A stretch of 64,000 bases of DNA from assembly GCA_964437415.1 (NCBI GenBank), contig CAYTGN010000005.1, positions 1 to 64,000 of the forward strand, read 5' to 3'. How positions within the stretch are numbered: the first letter of the stretch is position 1; every line of letters begins with the position of its first letter. A model generated the notes under the pieces. It worked only from the letters and a program-made list of their open reading frames with translations, was not told the origin of the DNA and made no database searches. The DNA is from CADEDV01 sp964437415. Lineage in GTDB: Bacteria > Bacteroidota > Bacteroidia > Chitinophagales > Chitinophagaceae. The position numbers and the translations under genes were made by a program. This document shows, piece by piece, positions 54,105-63,451 of this stretch.

Positions 54105-54539
54105 CTAGGTTGTTTTATCAATGATGGGTTCTCTGACAACGACATACCTTCTTTTTAACTGGTAACGTCCGAGAAGGAAAGCTCCTGCATAAGCAAATGC
54201 AATGCCTGCGCAATTACTTACAATGTCAAGCATAGAAAAACTTCTTTCGGGTATCCAAAACTGAATCAATTCTAAAATAAATGACAGGCCCAGTATTGAA
54301 ACCAACCCCGCTAATCTTCTTTGCTGATATAACATGAAAAACAAAAAAGTAAGTACAAAATAATAACTTCCATGCTGTATCACATCCAGCCGCCAGGAAT
54401 ACTCAATACCAAGGAATTCTTCAAGATGAAATGATGGTAACGAGGTCAACACCGGGGTTAGTAATAATAAGCTGATAAGAAGTACCGAAGCTATTCTTCG
54501 ACCAAAAAAATTGAAAAGTTTATTAAGACTTTTGATCAT
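54105..54539 (-). CDS. VanZ-like membrane protein
   Basis: 144 residues with four TM helices. VanZ family features: the first helix with TPVLTSLP, the middle pair (QHGSYYFVLTFLFFMLYQ), then FILELIQFWIPERSFSMLDIVSNCAGIAFAY. Start 54539 is used since the earlier ATG adds a Cys/Trp-containing stretch unlike the family. VanZ homologues occur in polysaccharide loci with unknown roles. It lies opposite to the surrounding genes. Confidence 0.8.
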   Translation of the reverse strand: MIKSLNKLFNFFGRRIASVLLISLLLLTPVLTSLPSFHLEEFLGIEYSWRLDVIQHGSYYFVLTFLFFMLYQQRRLAGLVSILGLSFILELIQFWIPERSFSMLDIVSNCAGIAFAYAGAFLLGRYQLKRRYVVVREPIIDKTT

Positions 54540-55097
54540 AAGTTGTTTAGCGGATATATTTCTAAGTTCCAAAATCACAAATACTCTCCAGCAGGTTTTG
54601 CTATAATCAATAACGAACAGCCTACTCAATAATTGTGGATAACCTGTAGATATCGCCGGAACAATTCTGAGTAACTACACGTATTGTTGATTATGCTCAA
54701 TTTTATCTGACCAGGTATCCTGTTGCTGATTGCCGGATTTCAGCTATAACTATGTTTACTGCTCAGGTAATTTTCATTCCATTCAGGCACTGATCTTCAC
54801 CCCTATTGCAAGACTATTCTTTTTGCCTGCTAACATAACGATGAAAAACTTTGCAATGACTTGTTTTCTTTCTACAAGCTGTTATAATAATGTCATTTTC
54901 CTAGATAAAATATCTGGCTCAGGTGTTCTTACTAAGTATAAATCATTATCCCAAAAAGTTATTTCACTTACTGTCGCATATACCTCGAAAAATTACCGTT
55001 GTAAAAGAGGGTTTATGCGCTTCTATTCACAAAATCCCGCCTCTATATTTGGTATAATAGTTGTTAATTATTTGCACATCCAATATCTGAAAACCCT
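54540..55097. other. Gene-free stretch before the beta-helix protein
   Basis: 558 bp, AT-rich, between divergently read genes. A 123-codon frame at 54730-55101 overlaps the next start and has no family or signal character. No repeat or terminator of note was seen. Confidence 0.5.
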
Positions 55098-58054
55098 ATG
55101 AGAGCATTTTTAGTAGCAGTCCTTTGTCTGGCCCACAGTATTGCCTTTTCAACTAATTATTATTTTTCAACTTCCCTTGGTGATGACAACCGCACTAATT
55201 CACAGGCACAAAACCCTGCCACACCATGGAAAACGTTGACAAAGCTCAATGCAATTTTTTCAAGTTTAAGCCCTGGTGATTCTATTTTATTCAGGAGAGG
55301 TGAGCAGTATCCCGGATTCATTACTATCTCCAAGTCGGGTACTTCATCCAACAGGATTGTTTTCGGGGCCTATGGATCCGGCGATCAACCCGTGATCACA
55401 GGTTTTGCACCAGTTGCTGAATGGGTCAGCCTTGGTGGGAATATTTGGGAAAGCACAAATGCTGTTTCAACACTTTCCTCTGTAAACATGGTTGCGATTG
55501 GAGGGGTCAATACAGCAATGGGCCGCTGGCCAAATGCAAACGCAGCGAATGGCGGGTACAGATCCATTTCTTCACACTCCGGAAACAGTTCAATCACCGA
55601 TAATTCATTAACAAGCTCTATAAACTGGACCGGCGGAGAGGTAGTAATCAGGAAAAACCGTTTTAATATTGACAGGAATCAAATCACCAATCACTCAGGA
55701 AGCACTATTGCTTACAATGCCGGTTCTCCGGATTACAATCCAATTAATGGATATGGATATTTCATCCAGTCACACCCCTCCACACTTGACCAGCAGAATG
55801 AGTGGTACTACAATCCTACAACCAGGAAAATTCGTGTATTCAGCAGTTCTATGCCATCAAATGTTGAAGTATCCACTGTTGACAATATTGTACGAAGCAA
55901 CAACAATAATTATATCAGCTTTGTCAATATTCATTTTAAAGGAGCCAGCAAAGCGGCTATACAACTGGCGGGGCATTCTCATACGTTTATCAATTGCACA
56001 ATAGAATATGCAAGAGAAGGGATTAATGCATACCAATACAGTAATAACCTGGTGGTTAGAGATTGTATCATTCGTCATTGTAATAATATAGGTATCTATG
56101 CTGCATATTCCCAAAATACCATTATTGATAATTGCACGATTGAAAACATAGGGACTTATCCCGGCATGGGTGATCCAACTGATGGCAGATTTGAAGGCAT
56201 TACCGTTTGGGGGAACAATGCAACTGTTACTAACAACCGGGTAAAAAATACGGGGTATCATGGAATATTTTTTGACGGCGACAACGCATCAGTCAGCAAT
56301 AATTTTATTGACAGTTTTTGCTTAGTAAAAGATGATGGTGGCGGCATTTATACCTATCCGATGTTTGGGGTGAAGGAATACACGCAACGCACAGTCGGCA
56401 ATAATATCATCCTGCACGGAATCGGCAACCCTGCCGGTACTGGAGATATAGCCACTTACAGGCCTGCATTCGGAATCTATATAGATGGCACTTCTAATGA
56501 CATAACCATTCAAAACAATACAGTTGCCCATACATCCGACCAGGCTTTATTTATGAACAACCCGAAGGAAATCACACTTTCAGGAAACACTTTTTTCAAT
56601 TTTGGCACTGCCGGCAGGTTATCCGGAGGAATTGCGATACGAAAGTTCAATAGCCGTTCTATCAGCGACATCAATATCAATAACAATGTTGTTGTATGTG
56701 CTAATAATGATCAGACAATAACCTATTTTACAAACGAAGAGGACGGACAAAGGGATTACTACACCGGGAACAACAATATTTATGCCCGGCCTACAAATGA
56801 TAACAGCACTTTTCTTGCGTTTGGCAGCTACTACACACTTTCCGGATGGCGGACTTATACAGGCCAGGAAGCTAATTCAAGAAAATCACCTAAGGCTATC
56901 TCATCACTCAGTCAACTGCGCTTTGAGTATAATGCGGAAAATGCATCGAAGGTTATCAACCTTGGAGCTACTTACCTCGGCATGGACAGCACTACTTATT
57001 CCGGAACAATTACGCTGGCTCCCTTTTCTTCAACTGTACTTTTATATCAATCTGGCGTAATTGCAAACCAACCTCCCGTGCCTAATGCAGGAGCTGACGT
57101 ACAAATTACTTTACCAACCAATAATGTGGTACTGACGGGAGGCGGTACGGATCCTGATGGGTCCATCGCCTCCTTTCAATGGACAAAGATCAGCGGGCCC
57201 ACTCAGTTTACTATTGTTTCACCCACTCAGGCGCAGACAAATGTCAGCAACCTGGTGCAGGGTGTTTATTTATTCCAGCTTACTGTTACTGATAATCTTG
57301 GCGCTATCGGAAGGGATACNNNNNNNNNNNNNNNNNNNNNNNNNNNNNNNNNNNNNNNNNNNNNNNNNNNNNNNNNNNNNNNNNNNNNNNNNNNNNNNNN
57401 NNNNNNNNNNNNNNNNNNNTTTATTTATTCCAGCTTACTGTTACTGATAATCTTGGCGCTATCGGAAGGGATACCGTACAGGTAACCGTCAATCCTGCCA
57501 ACCAGCCGCCTTCGGCTAATGCAGGAACAAACAGAACTATCACACTGCCCACCAACAGCACTTCGCTGTCGGGTTCAGGTTCTGATCCCGATGGTTCCGT
57601 GGCCTCCTTTCAATGGACAAAGATCAGCGGGCCCACTCAGTTTACTATTGTTTCACCCACTCAGGCGCAGACAAATGTCAGCAACCTGGTGCAGGGTGTT
57701 TATTTATTCCAGCTTACTGTTACTGATAATCTTGGCGCTATCGGAAGGGATACGGTGCAAGTGGAGGTTATAAGTGAAACGACTAATCAGGTAACACAAT
57801 CGTCGGCTAAGCTATATCCTAACCCTGCGACAACTGTAGTGAATATTCAGATTGATGCAGTATCTGCTTTAAACAATGGTTATATCCGGATGTACGATGT
57901 AAGAGGAATTATGGTCTATCGTGAACAGTTTTTCCGCAACCAGCAATCTGTAACAAAGCAAATTGACCTAACAGGCTTCGCAAAGGGCACATATTTCGTA
58001 GTAGTAGATATTGATATTAATAATAAGAAAAGATTGAAGTTGATAGTCAAATAA
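55098..58054 (+). CDS. Parallel beta-helix protein with PKD-like repeats and T9SS sorting domain
   Basis: A signal peptide (MRAFLVAVLCLAHSIAFS) starts the protein; residues about 100-560 form a right-handed parallel beta helix (HTFINCTIEYAREGINAYQ, NTIIDNCTIENIG, NATVTNNRVKNTGYHGIFF). PKD-like repeats with TGGGTDPDGSIASFQWTKISG follow, and the C-terminus is a T9SS sorting domain (LYPNPATTVVNIQIDAV...KGTYFVVVDI). Secretion to the cell surface by T9SS is likely; the beta helix suggests polysaccharide binding or cleavage. A 100-N gap (57320-57419) breaks the coding sequence: the frame before is 55098, the frame after fits 57422 onward. The real gap must be longer, probably 224 nt or that plus 279-nt units. 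Confidence 0.82.
57168..57319 (+). repeat. PKD-like repeat copy 1 (152 nt, pre-gap)
   Basis: Identical over 152 nt to 57602-57753. Encodes the FQWTKISGPTQFTIVSPTQA region of the first PKD-like unit. Confidence 0.85.
57320..57419. other. Assembly gap of 100 N
   Basis: Conventional gap length; it lies in near-identical PKD repeats, and its real length must shift the frame by +1 (mod 3). Confidence 0.98.
57420..57474 (+). repeat. PKD-like repeat copy 2 (55 nt after the gap)
   Basis: The first 55 nt after the gap match the end of copies 1 and 3. The distance from copy 2 to copy 3 is 279 nt, or 93 codons. Confidence 0.85.
57602..57753 (+). repeat. PKD-like repeat copy 3 (152 nt)
   Basis: Identical to 57168-57319. 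It precedes the sorting domain of the same protein. Confidence 0.85.
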
Positions 58055-58085
58055 TCAAGTCAGCCCGTACGACCTGTTATTATAT

Positions 58086-58118
58086 AAAAAATCCAGCTAA
58101 CTATACGCTGGATTTTTT
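58086..58118 (+). terminator. Terminator of the beta-helix protein gene
   Basis: Stem AAAAAATCCAGC/GCTGGATTTTTT (58086-58097 with 58107-58118), 9-nt loop. Its 3' arm ends in a T-run. Confidence 0.85.
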
Positions 58119-58224
58119 ATGCCTGTACCTGTCTAATCCCAATAAAAAAGATAGCTGATCTGGCTGTTTCATAAATTATTCAGCCGATTGTCTATTTTCG
58201 TTCATCAGGAAAATATATTCTAAT

Positions 58225-58974
58225 ATGGGAAACGGCATATACAACTTCGTAAAGGAAAAGTTCAAAAAAAGTATACATGCAGCCGGATGGGATTTGATCC
58301 GATATAACGTTCACACATCTGAGGATGTACTTATAAATACTATCCTCAAACATTTTAACATAGAAACTATAATTGATGTCGGAGCCAACGAAGGCCAATA
58401 TGCACAAGGAGTTTTCTCCCATGGGTACAAAGGAAAAATCTTTTCATTTGAGCCTATACCGTCTGTATTCAAGAAGTTGAAGAAAAAAGCTTCCCGAAAC
58501 GAGAACTGGGAAGTGTTTCAATCAGGTGTTGGTAGCCGTGAGAGTGAAATAATGATGAATATCACTAAAAATCTCACAAGCAGCTCTGTACTGACTGTGG
58601 GTGAACTGTCTCTCAATGCACAACCGGATACCCAAATAACACACCAGGAAAAAATCGAAATTACCACATTAGACATTTTCTTTTCAGATGAAGGTAAAAT
58701 AAGGTCGAATACGCTTTTGAAACTGGATACACAGGGATACGAGCTTGAAGCAATGAAAGGAGCTCAAAATCTCTTGAACAAAATCAAACTGGTTCAGGTT
58801 GAAATGTCATACGCCCCTGTTTATGAGGGAGGCCCATTATATAGGGATATAACATCGTTTCTTGAAAGTAGAGGTTTTTCCATCTACACAATTCTTCCAG
58901 GATTTCGCAACCCGGATACAGGAAGGATGCTGCAGGCTGATGGTATTTTTATAAAAGAAAACCCGGACAATTGA
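58225..58974 (+). CDS. FkbM family methyltransferase
   Basis: 249 residues. SAM-dependent fold: FNIETIIDVGANEGQYAQ near residues 45-62, then GKIFSFEPIPSVFKKLK, and the LLKLDTQGYELEAMKGA motif of FkbM-type O-methyltransferases. It would methylate a sugar or small metabolite, consistent with the surrounding polysaccharide genes. No terminator separates it from the export genes, but 360 bp of leader lie between. Confidence 0.9.
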   Translation: MGNGIYNFVKEKFKKSIHAAGWDLIRYNVHTSEDVLINTILKHFNIETIIDVGANEGQYAQGVFSHGYKGKIFSFEPIPSVFKKLKKKASRNENWEVFQSGVGSRESEIMMNITKNLTSSSVLTVGELSLNAQPDTQITHQEKIEITTLDIFFSDEGKIRSNTLLKLDTQGYELEAMKGAQNLLNKIKLVQVEMSYAPVYEGGPLYRDITSFLESRGFSIYTILPGFRNPDTGRMLQADGIFIKENPDN

Positions 58975-59210
58975 AAGTATAAATCATAATCTTTGAATAC
59001 CGCCCGCTTTGCTCAAGTAAAATTTACAGTAATGGATATAATCATTGCGTTTAGGGAAAGTGTGAACAACAACCGATTATATGTTTATAACCCCTTAGCT
59101 AATTTATAATCAACCTCTTATAAAGAGAGCTGATTGAGTTTTTTTGAAAAAATCGTATATTTACGAATGTAAAAAAGAAGTTGAAAAATATTAATCATTA
59201 GGTTTTTTAC
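58975..59210. other. Gene-free stretch before leader copy B
   Basis: AT-rich; part of the 360-bp gap before the Wza-like gene. A weak CTCTT/AAGAG hairpin lies near 59118-59130. No ORF of interest. Confidence 0.4.
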
Positions 59211-59288
59211 TTACTTTCACACATCCTTCCTTATATCCTTAGTGAAACTGCAATTTTGCTAACGGATTTCAATATCAATCCATAGTTT
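59211..59288 (+). promoter_or_regulatory. Shared exopolysaccharide leader element, copy B
   Basis: Near-identical to copy A (53 of 57 positions; 31-nt core at 59224-59254; TCCATAGTTT at 59279-59288). It ends 46 nt before the Wza-like start. Confidence 0.6.
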
Positions 59289-59334
59289 GTTGCTTGTCAA
59301 TTATTGTTTTTTGTATTAGTAATAATTATTACAC

Positions 59335-60147
59335 ATGATACGGATCAACTTGAAAGGAATTGCTCTTTTGATGACAATATGCCCGTCCCTATGGTTTAGC
59401 ACAAGTGGATGTGTTAATACCAAAAGGGTATCCTATTTTAATGAAGTAACAGCCAGCACAGTTACAGACAATACCCCAATTCCTGAATCTGTTATTCAGA
59501 AAAATGATCTTTTAAGTATTACAGTCAGCGATATTAACCCGGACGCTACAACAATATTCAATATCCCCAATGTAACCAACGCAACTATTACATCTCCAAC
59601 AACCGGCAATATTGGGGGTATGATGAACCCCGTTTCAGGCTACCTGGTTAGCAGCGATGGTTCTATCGATTTCCCTTATCTGGGATCAATCACTGCAGCG
59701 GGGCTAACAAAAGATCAACTTAAACAAAACATACATAAAAGGCTAATAGACCGCAAACTCCTTGTTGAACCAATTGTCAATGTTCGCTATTTGAACTTCC
59801 GGGTAACAGTGCTTGGAGAAGTTCAAAACCCAACCGTCGTAAGTGTTCCAAATGAAAAAATATCATTACTGGAAGCCCTTGGTATGGCAGGAGATCTTAC
59901 CATATATGGAAACAGAGAGAATGTGTTGGTTATAAGAGAAGAAAATGGAAATAAGACTTACAAAAGAATCAACCTGAACTCAAGTGAACTTTTGTCCTCT
60001 CCTTATTACTATTTAAGATCCAATGATGTTGTCTATGTAGAACCGAATAAGATTAAAGTAGCTACATCAGGCAGAAGCCAGCAATGGCTGCCAATTATTC
60101 TCGGAGCTTTGTCGCTGGGTGTAATTGTGCTTGACAGAGCTTTGTAA
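59335..60147 (+). CDS. Polysaccharide export lipoprotein (Wza-like)
   Basis: 270 residues. Lipoprotein signal with Cys26 (FSTSGC), then the polysaccharide-export (PES) domain (IQKNDLLSITVSDINPDATTIFN) and a SLBB-type domain (VRYLNFRVTVLGEVQNPTVVSVPNEKISLLEALGMAG). The C-terminus has a TM helix (WLPIILGALSLGVIVL). Such proteins form the outer-membrane or periplasmic export channel with the autokinase. The kinase ATG follows by 22 bp. Confidence 0.9.
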   Translation: MIRINLKGIALLMTICPSLWFSTSGCVNTKRVSYFNEVTASTVTDNTPIPESVIQKNDLLSITVSDINPDATTIFNIPNVTNATITSPTTGNIGGMMNPVSGYLVSSDGSIDFPYLGSITAAGLTKDQLKQNIHKRLIDRKLLVEPIVNVRYLNFRVTVLGEVQNPTVVSVPNEKISLLEALGMAGDLTIYGNRENVLVIREENGNKTYKRINLNSSELLSSPYYYLRSNDVVYVEPNKIKVATSGRSQQWLPIILGALSLGVIVLDRAL

Positions 60148-60169
60148 TAATGACTTATGTAAACATTTT

Positions 60170-62512
60170 ATGCAACAGAACAATACCATTAACCCTTCCG
60201 CTTTTGAGAGAAATATAGCCAGCCAGCTATGGTTTAAATATTTCCCTTACTGGCCGCTGTTTTTAATTTTTCTTGTTGTTGCCGGCGCCGGTGCCTGGTT
60301 TTACTTGCGTTATAAAGCCCCTCTATATGAGTCAACCGCTTCCATTCTCATTAAAGATGAGAAAAAAGGAAATGATGATTCGAAAGTCATTGCCTCGCTT
60401 AACCAGCTATCTACAAAGAAGATCATTGAGAATGAAATAGAGGTTATTCGCTCAAGATCCATTATGGGTGAGGTGGTGAAAAGCCTTCACCTGTATGCAC
60501 CTGTTTTTGAAAAAGGAAAAGTAATAGACATCTCGGCCTATGCAGCATCCCCGGTTTCAATTGAAGCTATGTACTCTGATTCAATAAAAGAGGTTAATAA
60601 AGTATATTTCACAATCGACCATGATGCAGGCAAGATCAGGTTTAACGGCAGTTCTTATCCAATGAACGAGTGGGTAAGCACTGATTATGGGGTACTTAGA
60701 TTTAAAAGCAGATTTTCACAAGATACAAGTAACAAGACAGAATTCTTTTTCTCATTACGTAATCCAAAAGAAGTTACATTATCCCTGTTAAGTTCACTTA
60801 AAGTTAATCCCGCCAGTAAACTATCCAGTGTTATTACCCTGAAACTGAAAGACGAGGTTCCTAAAAGAGCCGAAGATATTCTCAATGGGCTGTTAGTTGC
60901 ATATAATAAAGCTTCTGTCAAGGACAAGAACAATCTTGCGTCAAATACCCTATCATTCCTGGATGAGCGGCTTGATCTCGTAACCAGCGATCTTAATTCA
61001 ATTGAAAATAAGCTGCAACAATATAAATCAAGCCGTGGAGCGATAGATATCAGTTCACAAGGACAGCTCTTTCTTGAAAATGTAAGCCAAAACGATCAAA
61101 GACTAAGTGATGTTAGTTTACAGTTAACTGTTCTTGACCAGGTAGAGAAATATGTAAAATCAAAAGACAATGCTGAAGGAATAGTTCCCTCTACAATGGG
61201 AGTATCCGATCCGATGCTTTCACAATTGCTCGATAAACTTTATGAGTCAGAGTTACAATATGAAAAGTTGAGAAAAACAACTGCTCAAAACAACCCTGTA
61301 TTGATGCAAGTGACCGATCAAATCAACAAAATAAAACCAAGCATCTTAGAAAACATTTCTAACCAAAAAAGAAGCCTAGAAGCTAATAAAAACAATCTGT
61401 ATTCCACTAATAATCGCTATTCTTCGATGCTGAGAAGCATCCCTCAAAAAGAAAGGGACCTGGTTGAAATTAGCCGGGAACACAGCATTAAAAAAGGTAT
61501 ATATAATTTTCTTCTTGAGCGAAGAGAAGAAACAGCATTGTCGTTATCTGCTTCTGTAGCTGACAGCAGGGTAATAGACAGGGCCGAATCAACGTTAGGT
61601 CCGGTTAGTCCGAATAAACCACTGATATATGCCATAGCAGCAGCGCTTGCAATACTACTTTGTATTGGGCTGATTGTTGCAAATGAGATTACAAATCCGA
61701 CCATTTTGTATCGCCAGGAGATAGAAGCCTGCACAACAAAACCCATTATTGGCGAGATTGCATATGAAAAAACAAAAAATCAGCTTGTTATAGGAGATGG
61801 GAAAAAAACATTTGTTGCCGAACAATTCAGAAAACTAAGGACCGCTCTCCCGTATATAGGCATACGTGGCGACAGAAAAAAACTTCTGGTCACATCAACA
61901 GTTCCCGGTGATGGAAAAAGTTTTGTTGTTGCTAACCTGGGAATGAGTCTTGCCCTGACAGGCAAGAAAGTAGTGTTATTAGAATTTGACCTTAGCAACC
62001 CGGCTCTTTCCGAAAAACTGGAAATGCCAGAAACATCCAAAGGGCTAACAGAATACCTCAGCGGAAACGCTGAACCAGAGGAAATAATACGCCGGACCCA
62101 GGTTAATCAAAATTTATTTGTTATATCGGCAGGAGAGATTCCGGAAAATCCTTCTGAGCTAATAGTAAGCGGGCAAATACAGGAGCTTCTACACTATCTC
62201 ACACCGCTTTTTGATTATATTATTATTGATACGGCACCTGTGGGACTATTATCTGACGCTTACGTTCTTTCGGCGCACACTGATGGTACACTTTATGTGA
62301 TCAGACATCGCCACACTCCTAAGCTATCAATACAAAGGATAGATAAAACAAACGAGATAAATGAACTGAAAAATATGGGAATTGTTTTTAATGGTGTTAA
62401 AGCAAGAGGGTTTGCTAAAAATGGTTATGGATATGGGTTTGGATATGGATATATTCATAAAGAAAAGACCGGTAGAAATAAACGAAAACTAAAAAAGGTC
62501 AGTCACATTTAA
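60170..62512 (+). CDS. Polysaccharide co-polymerase/tyrosine autokinase (Wzc-like)
   Basis: 780 residues. A Wzz-type N-terminal TM (FKYFPYWPLFLIFLVVAGAGAWFYL), a long periplasmic coiled-coil region (about 60-500), the second TM (PLIYAIAAALAILLCIGLIVANEI), and a cytoplasmic BY-kinase domain with P-loop VPGDGKS, a Walker A'-type LLEFDLSNPAL and Walker B IIIDTAPVGLLSDA. The C-terminus is Tyr-rich (GYGYGFGYGYIHKEK), the site of autophosphorylation in the family. It controls chain length and export together with the Wza-like protein. The start at 60170 avoids overlapping the upstream stop. Confidence 0.92.
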   Translation: MQQNNTINPSAFERNIASQLWFKYFPYWPLFLIFLVVAGAGAWFYLRYKAPLYESTASILIKDEKKGNDDSKVIASLNQLSTKKIIENEIEVIRSRSIMGEVVKSLHLYAPVFEKGKVIDISAYAASPVSIEAMYSDSIKEVNKVYFTIDHDAGKIRFNGSSYPMNEWVSTDYGVLRFKSRFSQDTSNKTEFFFSLRNPKEVTLSLLSSLKVNPASKLSSVITLKLKDEVPKRAEDILNGLLVAYNKASVKDKNNLASNTLSFLDERLDLVTSDLNSIENKLQQYKSSRGAIDISSQGQLFLENVSQNDQRLSDVSLQLTVLDQVEKYVKSKDNAEGIVPSTMGVSDPMLSQLLDKLYESELQYEKLRKTTAQNNPVLMQVTDQINKIKPSILENISNQKRSLEANKNNLYSTNNRYSSMLRSIPQKERDLVEISREHSIKKGIYNFLLERREETALSLSASVADSRVIDRAESTLGPVSPNKPLIYAIAAALAILLCIGLIVANEITNPTILYRQEIEACTTKPIIGEIAYEKTKNQLVIGDGKKTFVAEQFRKLRTALPYIGIRGDRKKLLVTSTVPGDGKSFVVANLGMSLALTGKKVVLLEFDLSNPALSEKLEMPETSKGLTEYLSGNAEPEEIIRRTQVNQNLFVISAGEIPENPSELIVSGQIQELLHYLTPLFDYIIIDTAPVGLLSDAYVLSAHTDGTLYVIRHRHTPKLSIQRIDKTNEINELKNMGIVFNGVKARGFAKNGYGYGFGYGYIHKEKTGRNKRKLKKVSHI

Positions 62513-62557
62513 AAATTAATACTTTTAACAGCCCCTGACCTTTTTGCAGAACTAGAT

Positions 62558-62594
62558 CTCTCAGAAGTTGATTAAAATGTATAACAACTGAGAG
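62558..62594 (+). promoter_or_regulatory. Leader hairpin upstream of the antiterminator gene
   Basis: Stem CTCTCAG/CTGAGAG (62558-62564 with 62588-62594) in the 219-bp gap before the UpxY-family gene. No T-run follows, so it is more likely a leader structure than a terminator. Confidence 0.3.
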
Positions 62595-62731
62595 CTTAAT
62601 AAACAGAATTAATTCGTACTCAGAAAACCATGTAACTGAGGTGGGCGAAGCCTGTTGAAATAGCAATGTATCTGAAAAACCCTTATAATCCGAAACTATC
62701 AGAACCAGGTTAAAATAAAGTCTGCAGGTTT

Positions 62732-63286
62732 ATGATGAACGAACAAAAAAAGTGGTACGCAGTTTATACCCGTCCTCGTTGCGAAAAGAAGGTTGCTTCC
62801 AGGTTATCCCGGATCAACGTAGAAAACTATTGCCCTTTGAACAAAGTATGCCGTCAATGGAGTGACAGAAAAAAAATTGTATCAGAGCCCCTGTTTTCTT
62901 CCTATGTATTCGTCAGGGTAACTGAAAAAGAACATAGCCTGCTTAGACAAACAGATGGGGTAATTAATATGGTGTACTGGCTTGGCAAACCTGCTGTTAT
63001 AAAAGATACTGAAATTGAAACTATCCAGCGATTTCTAAATGAACATTCTGAAATTAAACTGGAAAAAGCTCCGGTTTATTTGCATGACAGGGTTCAGGTA
63101 ATGGCAGGTGCCCTGATGGATGCGGAGGGGGAAATAATTGCTGTAAAAAACAAATCGGTTAAAGTTGCTTTGCCTTCACTCGGCTATATCATGTATGCTG
63201 AAATTGAAACAAAAAATGTTCGTGTGCTTGTCCCGGACATTCCCAAGCAATATGAAATACCCAACAGCAAATATGCCTCAAAATAG
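62732..63286 (+). CDS. UpxY family transcription antiterminator (NusG-like)
   Basis: 184 residues. NusG N-terminal domain (KKWYAVYTRPRCEKKVASRLSR, NYCPLNKVCRQWSDRKKIVSEPLFSSYVFVRV) and a C-terminal KOW-like part (LHDRVQVMAGALMDAEGEIIAV). In Bacteroides, UpxY proteins prevent early termination in capsule-operon leaders. It lies downstream of the autokinase and upstream of the flippase, so a glycan operon is its probable target. The leader copies A and B elsewhere in the locus are candidate sites. Confidence 0.9.
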   Translation: MMNEQKKWYAVYTRPRCEKKVASRLSRINVENYCPLNKVCRQWSDRKKIVSEPLFSSYVFVRVTEKEHSLLRQTDGVINMVYWLGKPAVIKDTEIETIQRFLNEHSEIKLEKAPVYLHDRVQVMAGALMDAEGEIIAVKNKSVKVALPSLGYIMYAEIETKNVRVLVPDIPKQYEIPNSKYASK

Positions 63287-63451
63287 CAACAATTTTAACC
63301 AGCCCGGCTATCTTTCCTTGTAGCAGCTCTACATTTTCTTACATTTAGGCTTCAGAAACCATTTGTGGTTGCAAAATACAAATAGCAAGACTTCGCCTGT
63401 TTAATTTGCGAAAACCAGTCTGCAAATTCTTAGGCAATTTGAAGATTTAAA

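Noticed and set aside
54730..55101. Plus-strand 123-codon frame before the beta-helix gene
   Set aside because: It overlaps the signal-peptide start at 55098, has no recognisable domain or signal, and its composition looks like translated noncoding DNA.
57157..57773. Short frames of 96 and 84 codons around the assembly gap
   Set aside because: They are out-of-frame readings of the repeated PKD units and depend on the arbitrary 100-N length.
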